Below, in pieces: positions 18,639 to 28,859 of a stretch of 64,000 nt of DNA. A model generated the notes under the pieces. That model made no database searches and was not told where the DNA came from. It saw only the letters and a list, made by a program, of their open reading frames with translations. Position numbers and translations under genes: made by a program. The stretch is from Pisolithus tinctorius. Lineage: Eukaryota > Basidiomycota > Agaricomycetes > Boletales > Pisolithaceae. The stretch covers positions 2,480,001-2,544,000 of the forward strand of contig JANFAH010000002.1 of the NCBI GenBank assembly GCA_024663395.1, in the 5' to 3' direction. Each line of letters opens with the position of its first letter. Position 1 is the first letter of the stretch.

Positions 18639-21600
18639 ATGACAATTCCAGTGCAAACGTGGGAACATTTAGTGGTTTCAACAGACGACACTTCCCATAG
18701 ACGAGAAAAGCTGGAACGCTATCCTTCAGGTCAAGATGGCGAGGATATTGCCCTCCCTGATCGGGCGAGGGCCCTGTACGAGAGATTCCTGAAAGAGCAT
18801 GAGGTCGACGACTTGAACGAGGCGATTGATTTGTGCCATGCTGCTCGGAAACTCCGACGATTCGGGAATAACGATCGGTCTTCATTAATCCACAACCTGC
18901 ACCGAGCAGCTTTGGAACTACGTCCCTCTGGACATCCTCTTCGGTCTCTATCGCTCCATGGTATTGCTCTTTGTCTATCTAATAGATATGACAACCAGGG
19001 GCTAGTTGCTGACTTGGAAGCAGCCATCATGCTCGGACGTGCTGCACTTGAACGCTGTCCATCAGGGCATCCTAATCGTGGTGTAACTTTCTATAATCTC
19101 GCTTGCGACCTTAGGAAGAGGTTTGTGAAACAGGCTGGGATCTGCGACTTGGATGAAGCGATCAAGCTGCACCGAGGAGCTTTAGAACTACTTCCCTCCG
19201 GACATCCTCTTCGGTCTTTATTGCTTCATGGACTTGCTCTCTGCCTGTCTAATAGATATGACAAGCTGGGGGTAGTTGATGACTTGGAAGAAGCCATCAC
19301 GCTTGGACGTGCTGCACTAGAACTCTGTCCACCGGGGCATCCCGATCGTGGTGTATCTCTCTACAATCTCGCTTGTGACCTCAGAATGAGGTTCATGAAA
19401 CAGGCTGTGATGCGCGACTTGGAGGAGGCGATTGACTTGCTCCGTGCAGCTTTAGAACTGCATCCCACTGGACATCCTCTTTGGTCTTTATCGCTCCGCG
19501 CGCTCGCTCTCTGTCTGTCGAAAAGATATGACCATCAGGGGCTAGATGCTGGCTTGGAAGAAGCCATTATGCTCAGACGTGCAGCACTGGAGCTCTGTCC
19601 ACCAGGGCACCCTGATCGTGGCATATCTCTCCACAATCTCGCTTGTGACCTCAGAACGAGGTTCACGAAACAAGCTGTGACGCGCGACTTGGATGAAGCA
19701 ATTGAGCTACACCATGCAGCTTTGGAACTACATCCTCCTGGAGATCCCCTTCGGTCCTTATCACTCCGGGAACTTGCTCTCTGCCTGTCTAATAGATATG
19801 ACAAGCTGGGGGTATTTGATGACTTGGAAGAAGCCATCACGCTTGGACGTGCTGCACTAGAACTCTGTCCACCGGGGCATCCTGGTCGTAGTGTATCTCT
19901 CCACAACCTTGCCTGTGTCCTCAGGAGGAAGTTCATAAAACAGGCCGTGATGCGCGATTTGGAGGAAGCGATCGAGCTGCACCGTGCAGCTTTCGAACTA
20001 CGTCCTGCTGGGCATCCCGACCAGTCCTCAACGTTCCATGAACTTGCTCTTTGTCTGTCACACAGACATGATAAGCAGGCCTTAGCCGATGACTTGGAAG
20101 AGGCCATCGCGCTCGGACGTGCAGCACTGGAGCTCTGTCCACCGGGGCATCCCAATCGTAGCGCGGTTCTTTGCAACCTTGCTTGCGACGTTTGGAAGAA
20201 GTTTCAGCAACATGCTGACATTCCCGGGCTGCACACGACGAATTCCCTTCACCAGGCTGTGTTGGTAGTCCGTCCAACAAGCAAGGCTGACCTCGCCTCT
20301 TCCCTTTTCGAGTTCTCAGTACACCTCTGGGACAGATTTCAGAAGCAGTCCATGATGACCGACTTGGACGACGCCATTTGTCTCGCAACGTATGCTTTGG
20401 AGCTCCGATTACCTCACGAAGTTGTTTCCGTTGGAGCATGGGTTCAGAGGCTTGCACAGGGGGCAAACTCGCACAAACCCGTCATGTTCGACCGGGCGGC
20501 AGACAATCTGTGTGACCTTGCGAAATACCATAGGGCCAGATTCCACACTCAGCATACAATTGTCGACCTGAACGAGGCCATCACGCTTTACCGATATATG
20601 CTGCAACTCCGCCCGACTGGGCATCCCCGTCACGCTTCGTCCCTTCACGACCTTGCACAGTGTCTAGCAGACCGGTTTCACCAACAGCCCGAAGCAGCTT
20701 CCCTGGACGAGGCTATTGCACTTGAACAAAAAGCCCTGCAGTTACTCGTACGTGGAGATCCTGACTATGACGTATCTCGGTGCTGTCTTGCGGCCTATCT
20801 CCAAACGAAGATCAGCTCGCAACTTACTATGATGTCCCCGGACGCCCCAGGTGTAACTCACCTTGATGTTAAGCAAGTCATCCGCAATGTTGCATTTGAA
20901 ACCCTCAAAACTGTGCCAACCAGGCTGCTGTACACACCTACTGGCGTCCTGTGCAACCGAGGTGCGCAGGTGTCGCATTTTATGCGCAGTCAACAATACA
21001 AGCTGCTGGAGTCTCTATGCACAACATGCGGCGGGGACCAGCAAATGGAACTCATCCATACTTGTGTTTCGAGACACTTTCAGTATGTCACGTTTTCACA
21101 TCGGTGGGGTGAAGACGAGCCATCATTGCGCGACATCGAGAGCCGCGCGATATATAATATGCCAGTGAAGGGTGGCTATGGAAAGCTCCAAGCCTTCTGT
21201 GCTGTTGCTTGCGAGCGGGATTACTTATGGGCGTGGAGCGACACGTGCTGCATCGACAAAGATAGCAGTGCCGAGGTGCAAGAAACGGTAGGGTCAATGT
21301 TCGCGTGGTATCGACAGTCCGCTTTGACCATCGTATACCTTTCTGACGTTCCTGACACCGGTTCACTCGGAGACAGCGAATGGTTCAGACGTGGATGGAC
21401 CCTGCAAGAACTACTGGCCCCCAAACGCATACTATTCTACACCCAAAACTGGTCGCTTTACAAGAACCTCACGTCTTCGAACCATAAAGCCGATGACGTT
21501 GTACTAGAAGGGCTGACGAGAGCAACTGGTATAGAGTCCCAGTTCTTGTCCGACTTTTCCCCGGGTATGGATGACGCACGTTCGAGATTGCAATGGGCGT

Positions 21601-22469
21601 CATTGCGTCGTACCACCCGGGCTGAAGATATCGCTTATTCACTCTTTGGAATATTCAATCTCCACTTGCCCGTTCTGTATGGGGAATCTGCCGAGAACGC
21701 GCTTGGCCGTCTCCTGGCCAATATCATATCGCAATCTGCAGATATCTCGGTTCTAGATTGGGTCGGAGAGGCGTCACTGTTTCACAGTTGTTTCCCTGCT
21801 CACATCACCTCGTATCACACACTGCCATCACCTCGACCCAAACCTTACCCAGAAGAACAGTCACAGGCGACGAGTCATTGGCCCTCGTCCTTCACAGAAC
21901 TAATAAACTTTTGTGGATCCCTTGCTACGATGCTTCTCCCCCAATTTCTCAGTCGTTCCATGACACCATCAAGCGTCGCCCGAACCCCGGATTCCTACGC
22001 ACCAAGTGGCGTGTACGATTTCCGCTCACTCACCCGAGCACCCCTTCCCCGATTTCTCGATCGCTGCCTTATACTACCATGTATCGCCCATCGCGTTACA
22101 GCGGTGCAGCTGACAAGGGCAGATCCATCGGCACCGAGTTACATATACAAACTCCAGGCATCCGGTTTGAGGCCACTTGAGATCGCGCTCCCAGACAAGC
22201 TAGAAAATGCAACAAGACTGCACTTACATGGTGCTCTGCACCTTGTTCGTCCTTGGCATTCGAATTTACTCGGTCCATCCGCCGAGCTAGACGCCATCAC
22301 TGAAGAACAGTTGCTTATTACACTTGAGAGGCCATTTAACGCTCTTCTATTGAGTCAATTACCTCACAACGAGCACAAGAGGATCGCATCTTCTACCCTC
22401 ATTATCGCTCAGCCCGTAGACAGGGCTAGCATCCGGAACAGCAAAGCTAGGATATTCAATATTGTGTAG
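18639..22469 (+). CDS. TPR-HET protein, copy A (intact)
   Basis: A single-exon gene of 1276 codons from ATG 18639. Residues about 40-720 are TPR-like units of about 45 residues, each with a core like LHNLACDLR-(K/R)-(K/R)F followed by DLEEAI-x-L-x-R-A-AL-E-L-x-P-x-GHP. Two unit types alternate (LALCLS-x-RYD and LACDLRxRF). After a linker with PTRLLYTPTGVL, a HET domain starts near 815: YVTFSHRWG, then WAWSDTCCIDK (about 865) and RGWTLQELLAP (about 918), the three conserved HET blocks. A C-terminal region of about 250 residues is shared with copies B-D. No signal peptide, membrane segment or NACHT/NB-ARC domain is seen. HET domains trigger incompatibility-type cell death in fungi; the TPR part probably senses a ligand or partner (inference). 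Confidence 0.92.
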   Translation: MTIPVQTWEHLVVSTDDTSHRREKLERYPSGQDGEDIALPDRARALYERFLKEHEVDDLNEAIDLCHAARKLRRFGNNDRSSLIHNLHRAALELRPSGHPLRSLSLHGIALCLSNRYDNQGLVADLEAAIMLGRAALERCPSGHPNRGVTFYNLACDLRKRFVKQAGICDLDEAIKLHRGALELLPSGHPLRSLLLHGLALCLSNRYDKLGVVDDLEEAITLGRAALELCPPGHPDRGVSLYNLACDLRMRFMKQAVMRDLEEAIDLLRAALELHPTGHPLWSLSLRALALCLSKRYDHQGLDAGLEEAIMLRRAALELCPPGHPDRGISLHNLACDLRTRFTKQAVTRDLDEAIELHHAALELHPPGDPLRSLSLRELALCLSNRYDKLGVFDDLEEAITLGRAALELCPPGHPGRSVSLHNLACVLRRKFIKQAVMRDLEEAIELHRAAFELRPAGHPDQSSTFHELALCLSHRHDKQALADDLEEAIALGRAALELCPPGHPNRSAVLCNLACDVWKKFQQHADIPGLHTTNSLHQAVLVVRPTSKADLASSLFEFSVHLWDRFQKQSMMTDLDDAICLATYALELRLPHEVVSVGAWVQRLAQGANSHKPVMFDRAADNLCDLAKYHRARFHTQHTIVDLNEAITLYRYMLQLRPTGHPRHASSLHDLAQCLADRFHQQPEAASLDEAIALEQKALQLLVRGDPDYDVSRCCLAAYLQTKISSQLTMMSPDAPGVTHLDVKQVIRNVAFETLKTVPTRLLYTPTGVLCNRGAQVSHFMRSQQYKLLESLCTTCGGDQQMELIHTCVSRHFQYVTFSHRWGEDEPSLRDIESRAIYNMPVKGGYGKLQAFCAVACERDYLWAWSDTCCIDKDSSAEVQETVGSMFAWYRQSALTIVYLSDVPDTGSLGDSEWFRRGWTLQELLAPKRILFYTQNWSLYKNLTSSNHKADDVVLEGLTRATGIESQFLSDFSPGMDDARSRLQWASLRRTTRAEDIAYSLFGIFNLHLPVLYGESAENALGRLLANIISQSADISVLDWVGEASLFHSCFPAHITSYHTLPSPRPKPYPEEQSQATSHWPSSFTELINFCGSLATMLLPQFLSRSMTPSSVARTPDSYAPSGVYDFRSLTRAPLPRFLDRCLILPCIAHRVTAVQLTRADPSAPSYIYKLQASGLRPLEIALPDKLENATRLHLHGALHLVRPWHSNLLGPSAELDAITEEQLLITLERPFNALLLSQLPHNEHKRIASSTLIIAQPVDRASIRNSKARIFNIV

Positions 22470-23330
22470 ATAGCCACGGCGTTACGATTACTGTAACATG
22501 TATGTGCGACTTCCAAACAGCCGAAGGCGTACCACAGGTACAGGGTGATAATAATTTAACATCCCCCGTAAATGACATACGTAGTAGTAATACGAGGGGC
22601 ACCTTCATGGTACTGGGTCAGCGAGGCTATTTAAATAGTGAAAAAAACTTGTAGGTCAAGGTACAGAGCAACCGGTGATCTGGAGTGTCGGTGAAATCAA
22701 AGTGTGGAGGAAACTGTGATGCAAAGATGGAAGAATAGGTACTTCACCGATGGGAAGGAGCTCACCTGTAGCCCAGTGGTGGATGGATCGTTGTTGTCTA
22801 CGAAAAGCACAGGAAAGTTGCCGCTCATGCCGTACCCCGTCACTTGTGTGGACAGTACGCATGTCCAGTAACTAATTCTTGAGCAGTTTCCCTCCTTCGC
22901 ACGGGTTGACTTGAAGGGAATCCTCTGCTATCGAGTGGCCAGGTCCAATGCAACAACGATACCCCGCCAATTGGTGGGTGGTACTGCCAACTTCTTTACA
23001 CTCACTGTGAGGTTGAAGTTCGTAAGGGCCCGGGGAAGCCGGTGAAGCGCCCTTCGTGAAACCGGCCCATCAGGATTATCATGCAAGTAACTGCCCATGC
23101 CAAGTTCCAATTAAATATCTTACCTCGGTTTCTTTCTGCCAGATTCATTGTAGAATCCTTGGCCGCCGAGTTGAACCGCTACCCTTTGTAGAAGCAGACT
23201 TTATCCGAGTCAGGCTCACAGTGCGCTCATACAATCCGAAGCTCGTCGAATCGACCGAGTTTACAAGACTGAGTAGTCGTACGTGTGACAACTGGCACGC
23301 ATATCAAGGGTACGCGTCCCTCCTTACCAT
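22470..23330. other. Intergenic after copy A
   Basis: 3' flank of copy A. Several short frames exist on both strands, but none shows a domain I recognise. Confidence 0.5.
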
Positions 23331-23332
23331 CG

Positions 23333-23655
23333 TCACGGAGGTCTCATTTGTTGTTGATCTCGGATTCCCCACTGAACTGGAGAATTCGTGTCTCTCTCAC
23401 GCCATGAAAGGGGTCTGTTCGGATCGGAATCTGGGCAGTCACGAGACATGACCCTACGGCATGCATACAGAGGTCCATTGAATGCTGGGTCAGCGGAGGA
23501 TATGATCAACCTACCAGGCATTGAAGATAACAACACATCTCGTCATAATCATGGGAAGCCATTCCCTCTAGAAATGGACCACCAACAAACCTTTAGGGAC
23601 ATGGTATCCCTCGTAGACGTCACTTGTAGCTGCATGGGGTACACCTAACCGTTCA
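23333..23655 (-). pseudogene. Cytochrome P450 fragment
   Basis: The minus strand is clearly homologous to 51140-51450 of the P450 pseudogene, with long shared stretches on the + strand such as GGGCAGTCACGAGACATGAC. It contains the VMSRDCPD piece that precedes the P450 ERFDPxR motif. It lacks the heme loop and the N-terminal half. The fragment ends abruptly where the YR-retroelement relic begins. Confidence 0.75.
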
Positions 23656-23689
23656 GTTAGATAGCGTCGGACCCGCAATGAGACCCCTG

Positions 23690-24335
23690 CCGAGTCCTTT
23701 CGAAACAACCGTCTCGCGCCGACCTCCGTCATATGCCTCCGCACCGGACATAAATACTTGGTCTGCAACGAGGAGACGACGCAAAAAGGCCAGCAAACTT
23801 TTGCGAGAGCCCAAAATGGCAAACTCTTCCGTCGCGACAACAACGCTCCCATTTGCTTCACATTTCAACTCGCAGCCGCCAAATGTCCCTGTCGAGACAA
23901 TCATCCCCACCAGCATATATGCGCCGGCTGCGGCTCCCGTGACCATAGTTCTGCTTGAGCGTTCTGTGCCTTTTCTGAGGTTGAGTGACATTTCCTTTCC
24001 CCCCTCGTCTTGTCTTCTCGATCTCTACACGCATCACACGCATCAGTTATGACTCAGACCCTGACTTCTCCCGCTCTATCATGCCTTATTCTGCCCTCGC
24101 ACTTGGATTGGCGCTCCGCAGGCCAAACTTATTGTACCAAGTCATTATCCTGACCTCCCATCCAAATTATCTCATGGCTTTGGTATCAGCGACGTGCAGC
24201 CATCCGTTAGTCGCATCGTACATCCCTTCTTATCACCAAAGTATTGCCAAGCATATTGTTGCTGTCCATGATTACATTGACGGCGGGTTACATTTGGGTC
24301 GCATGTCTGGCCCTTATTCCTCGTAAGAACTGCAC
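23690..24335 (+). mobile_element. Relic of the DIRS/Ngaro-like retroelement
   Basis: The plus strand matches the element at 27055-32226. First comes a gag tail, NEETTQKGQQTFARAQNGK followed by CAGCGSRDHSSA. Then comes the RT N-terminal region SDPDFSRSIMPYSALAL with SIAKHIVAVHDYIDGGLHLG. Frames are broken and only about 650 bp remain. It shows that the family was present before, or in more copies than, the insertion in copy B. Confidence 0.8.
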
Positions 24336-24339
24336 CTCT

Positions 24340-25526
24340 CTTTCACACGTGTGCAGACCGGCACGCACGCCCATCTGGTATCGGCCCCCACTTGGTTGCT
24401 CCTTCTCATGCTTTTCCCCTCGTACTTTGTTCTAGCACTCTGATCGATACTGAAACAGGTGTTTTCCTTGTGCAAGTATGTATGTCCTTCCACCTACCTT
24501 TTCCTCCTTCATCCCGTCATCTGTAGGAGTATAAGCAAACACATATCTGATGAATCGAATGCTACATGATATGACCTCTGAACGGTTGTACACCATCACA
24601 TGGTAGGAGAGATGTATACATTGGAAGCCATGCTGTGAGGAGCAATACAAGTATTTATACCAATACCAAGGAATTGCGACACACCCAACGATCTTCCGAT
24701 GGTCCCTTGATACATTTGCGAAGCCCCTAGTGTTATTGCGTAATACCGAGTCGTGCCCTTCTCTACATACGCTGCGTAAGAGCCAACTGCCGCTCGGTAG
24801 ACAACGCTAGGAAATTACTCCGTCCGCACCAACGGTGAGATGTGTAGCATGGTCATAGGAAGCAAAATTGTGCAACGTTTTATACGCACGAGCCATTTTT
24901 GCTGAACTGGATCGATTGGACGAACTTAGCAAGCGGACTGTATGGTTGAGTTGCATTTCCCGCCCCTGCGGTGACCAAGAAAAGTCATTGGTTGGCAAGG
25001 TGGCGGAGTTTCTCACACAGGGTACGACATGGGCAGCAATCCTGGGGTGTTCGGGACCACAGCATCCTGCTCTCTCTTCCATAGACTTCTACCAGCCATT
25101 GGTGTACGGGTGAGCTCCTCCACAGCTCTTCGATCTATAACTCACTCAGGGGGCAGAATCGGATTTCCTCTCGTATTTCCAACCAGCTTCTTTCTTCGCA
25201 TGTATCAGTGAGTTCCTACGGGTCCATCACCACGCTCGTGCACTGATACACGTGCACTGTTATCCACACTTATTTCTTCATACGGATAGCCTGGGATGGC
25301 CTACTCTATACTCTGTATCGTTATTTGCGGGTCCTTTCGCACCGTTTAATTAGTCTCCTGATTTGAGCAGCGTTCTGATGCTCAAGGTTGCTCACTCTGT
25401 TTGTTTGTCGGTTCTAGGGACAACATAGGGTTTGGCTGTTCCCGCCTCATTGCAACTGATCATTGAACCTGGTCTGAAGGCAGATCCATTTTCACCGAGT
25501 ATACCATCCCGGTGTAACGGTATTCG
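24340..25526. other. 5' flank of copy B, paralogous to that of copy A
   Basis: Patchy similarity to 17240-18638, including the TATTTATACC block at about 24651-24660. No gene is supported. Confidence 0.6.
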
Positions 25527-27054
25527 ATGGCTTCAACAGACGACGTTTCCCGCATACGAGCAAAGTTGGAACGCTGCCCTCCAGGGGACGATGGGCGGGA
25601 TGTCGCCCTCTTCGAGCTGGCATACGCCCTTTGGGAGAGATACCGCAAAGAGAAAGAAATCGACGACTTGAACGAGGCAAGCACACTGCACCGTGCGATT
25701 TTGGAACTCTGACCACTCAAGAATGATGATCGGTCTAATAGATCACTGAACAGTCTTGCTGTTTGTCTTTCATATAGATATGACCATCAGAGAGCAGTCG
25801 ACGACTTAGAAGAAGCCGTCGCACTTGGACGTGAAGCGCTAGGCCTCTGTCCACCAGGGCATCCTTTTCGAGATACATTTCTGTACAGCATGGCTGCTTA
25901 CCTCATCAGGAGGTTTATAAGACAGGCTGAGACAAGTGATTTGGAGGAAGCGATCGAGTTGCGTGCAGCTTTGGAACTATATCCCCCTGGACATCCCGGT
26001 CGGCCCCGTTCACTCCGTCATCTTGCTCTCTGTCTCCCGGATAGATATGAAAGTCAGGGGGTAGTTAATGACTTGGAAGAAGTTGTGACACTCAGACGTG
26101 CAGGACTGGAACTCTGTCCACGAGGGCATCCTGACCATGCTGCGTCTCTTCACAACCTTGCTTGCGACCTCAGGAAGAGGTTCACGGAAGAGGCTGCGAT
26201 CAGCGACTTGGAGGAATCGATTGAGCTGCTCCGTCCAGCTTTGGAACTTCGCCCCCCTGGACATGATGATCGGTTCTCAACACTCCATGAGCTTGCTCTC
26301 TGTTTGTCAATTAGATACGACAAGCTGGGGAGAGTCGGCGACTTCGAAGAAGCTATCATGCGTGGACGTGCAGCACTAGACCTCCGGCCACCAGGGCATG
26401 CCAGTCGTGATAAGCCTCTCCACCATCTCGCTTGCGACCTCAGAAAGAGGTTTGTAAAACAGGCTGCCATACGCGACTTGGAGGAAGCGATTGAGTTGCA
26501 TTGTGCAGCTTCGGAACTACGTCCCTCTGGACATCTTGATCGGTCTTCGACCCTCCATGAACTTGCTCTCTGTCTGTCAAAGAGATATGCCAAGCTGGGG
26601 GGAGTCGATGATCTGAATGAAGCTATAAAGCTTGGACGTGCGGCACCAGAGCTGCATCCACCAGGGTATGCCAACCGTAGCGAATCTCTCCATGATCTCG
26701 CTTGCGACCTCAGGAGGAGATTTGTGGAACAGGCTGCGACCTCCGACTTGCAGGAGGCGATTGAACTGCTCTGTCCCGCTTTAGAACTTCGTCTCCCTGG
26801 ACATCCCGATCGGTCCTCATGCTCCATGAGCTTTCTCTCTGCCTATCGAATAGGCACGACACGTACGGGGTAGTTGATGACTTGGAGGAAGCCATCTCAC
26901 TCGGACGTGCAGCACTAGAGCTCTGTCCAACAGGACATCCGAATCGTGCTGTAGTGCTTTACAACCTTGCATGCAGTCTCTGGAAGAAGTTTCAAAACAG
27001 GCTGACATGCCCAAGTTGCACAGGGCGAATCTCTTTGATCAGGCTGCGTTGGTT
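25527..27054 (+). pseudogene. TPR-HET copy B, TPR half (dead)
   Basis: ATG 25527 aligns with the start of copy C (both begin MASTDDVSR). The TPR half is highly similar to copy C but broken. TGA at about 25710-25712 replaces a CGA codon that is intact in C. A one-base deletion near 26820 (CCTCATGCTCC against CCTCGACGCTT in C) shifts the frame. The copy is then cut at about 27055 by a 5.2-kb YR retroelement, within the unit that precedes the ALELRLPHE stretch. Confidence 0.9.
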
Positions 27055-27265
27055 GCCTTCGTAGCTAGGTGAACGAACAGAGATAGGGAAATGAAGATAC
27101 TGGTTAAATGATCAAGAAGATGAAAAGAACAAAGGTGAATAGAAAAGCGTAGATCACAAAGAAGAGTGCGATCTAGTGTGTGGGGGGAAGGCTGCCGGAC
27201 GCTAGGCTCTGGAATCGAGCGAACGTGCCGAGATGCCGAGATGCCGAGACTGTGGGCACAGAGCG

Positions 27266-27318
27266 GAAGTCACGTGACTTCGAAACCGAGAGATTGAGAG
27301 GAAGGGGTCACGTGACCC
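27266..27318. repeat. Two perfect CACGTG palindromes
   Basis: GAAGTCACGTGACTTC (27266-27281) and GGGTCACGTGACCC (27305-27318) are perfect inverted repeats centred on CACGTG, in the 3' non-coding part of the YR retroelement. They could be E-box-type binding sites or part of the terminal structure used during circle formation (inference). Confidence 0.6.
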
Positions 27319-27556
27319 GGTCGAGGGAGGGATCGAAACGGAAGAGTGCGCAGAAACAGGCAGCGCGGCCTTCTGAGCGTATAAGAGCGGGCAAGTGGAA
27401 GAGAGGAGGAGAGGCCACAGGACCGACCATGAAAGAGCTAAGCTCACAACGGAAGTGGCCTCGAGACGCCCCACACACTAGAGCTAAACACGCAAACCGA
27501 CGAAATAAGATTCCTAGCAGAAGAGTACAGAACGACAGTACTGGTAACAGAGAAGA

Positions 27557-28576
27557 TCAAGAATGGGAAGGTACTGTACGGAGATTGGTACAACGAGCGA
27601 AATTGTCCATGATGGAATTGAGGGAAAGTAAACGGGTAGAGTCGGCGGACGAGGAAATGAACAGAGGAAGTATGCTATTGATCTGACGCCAGTAGTCTAA
27701 GAAGGCCTGTGATTTCCATCTCCCTTGGGTAGCAACAACATCAGGCGGAACTCCTTGAAGTAAAAGCTCGGTAGCTCCCCCAATGCGAAAAGCGTGTCTG
27801 GGCATGTCAGGGAAGCTGGCGGAAACCCAGACCTGATTGCAGCGGTTGAGAAACCAGGGGCAGGTCATGGGAGACCAACCAGAAGACGTACGAAATGCGA
27901 AGAGGGGGGCATCGGGAGGAATGCCGAGACTGCCTGTGCAATGATTCAAAAAAGCTAGAAGGGGGCAAGTGTGGTGATTGCGAGAGGTGACAGAAATGTC
28001 AGCACCAAGAGTGAGGGTGGTCTTAGACCAAGGGATGTGGAAGGTGGAGTGACGCGTACCGTTGTCTAACGAAGAGATGGAAAGGGGGAGAACTTGACAA
28101 GAGACATGTTTGAAAGGATCAAAGGCATTCTGGGAAGGAATAAGAAGTTCGCCAAGGCGACAGCAGGACCAAAACGCTACCGAAGCGAGGGCCCAAACAG
28201 ATGCGTCAAAAGTGTTGGCCAGATCCAAACGGTCGTGAAGTATACAGAGGGCATCAATGGTGACAGGGGGGCGTTTGGCACATTTGGATGAAGGAGGGAC
28301 AAGCTTCGTAAAGCCTCTACAAACGTGACGGAGCATGTCGTCTCCATGCCAAGGAGCGCCATTAACGATATGCCAAAAATGGAGACCAGCAAGCCAGTTG
28401 TTAAGGGTCTTTTCTGAAGCGTGACCGGCATGATGGGCAGAAAAGAGAGAAATGAGTTCGGATGAAGCCAGCATACGGAATTCCTCCGGGAGGGCAAGCA
28501 AGTCACAAAATTGGGTGAAATGAAGGAGACCTGCTCCATAGTTGGAACAAGTGCTGTGATCTAAAGATTGAAGCAT
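27557..28576 (-). CDS. Tyrosine recombinase of the YR retroelement
   Basis: A 339-residue frame from ATG 28576. An N-terminal SAM-like core-binding region (YGAGLLHFTQFCDLL, LNNWLAGLHFWHIVNG) leads to the catalytic domain. CCRLGELL holds the first Arg, HAFRIGGATELLLQG the H-x-x-R pair, TQGRWKS the W/H position, and FLDYWR the Tyr nucleophile. This is the R-H-R-Y set of phage-integrase-like recombinases. It would integrate the circular cDNA without target duplication. The frame is open and could be functional, although the companion RT is broken. Confidence 0.88.
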   Translation of the reverse strand: MLQSLDHSTCSNYGAGLLHFTQFCDLLALPEEFRMLASSELISLFSAHHAGHASEKTLNNWLAGLHFWHIVNGAPWHGDDMLRHVCRGFTKLVPPSSKCAKRPPVTIDALCILHDRLDLANTFDASVWALASVAFWSCCRLGELLIPSQNAFDPFKHVSCQVLPLSISSLDNGTRHSTFHIPWSKTTLTLGADISVTSRNHHTCPLLAFLNHCTGSLGIPPDAPLFAFRTSSGWSPMTCPWFLNRCNQVWVSASFPDMPRHAFRIGGATELLLQGVPPDVVATQGRWKSQAFLDYWRQINSILPLFISSSADSTRLLSLNSIMDNFARCTNLRTVPSHS

Positions 28577-28859
28577 GACCTGAAAGAGACGAAAGATGGA
28601 CTGCTGGGGGAAGAGGTTCTCGAGGGAGGAAAGGAAGTCTGCGCCATGAGGGGAAGACCAACAAATGAGACAGTCGCTGGCAATGACGTGGGGACGCCAT
28701 GGGGAAGGTTGAATAGAGGCGCCAGGACGAGGTCATTGGGGGGTTTTAGAATGGGCAGTGTTTAGGGATGAAGCGACAGTGTGATGCGAAAGAGAATCAG
28801 TGTTGGCATAAAAGGCTGAGGCAGCAGCGTTGAGGTCGACATCTGAAAGAAACTCTTCA

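Noticed and set aside
19535..20176. Long antisense frame over the TPR repeats of copy A (and similar ones over B and C)
   Set aside because: It is a mirror of the repeated codons, has no independent motif, and recurs in every copy only because the sense repeats do.
18639..22469. CHAT protease or NACHT/NB-ARC domain in the TPR-HET proteins
   Set aside because: No Walker A/B motif and no His-Cys protease motifs were found. The C-terminal effector carries the three HET blocks instead.
27180..27686. Plus-strand 168-codon frame at the end of the YR retroelement
   Set aside because: It has low-complexity Arg/Lys/Glu content, lies partly antisense to the recombinase gene, and has no motif.
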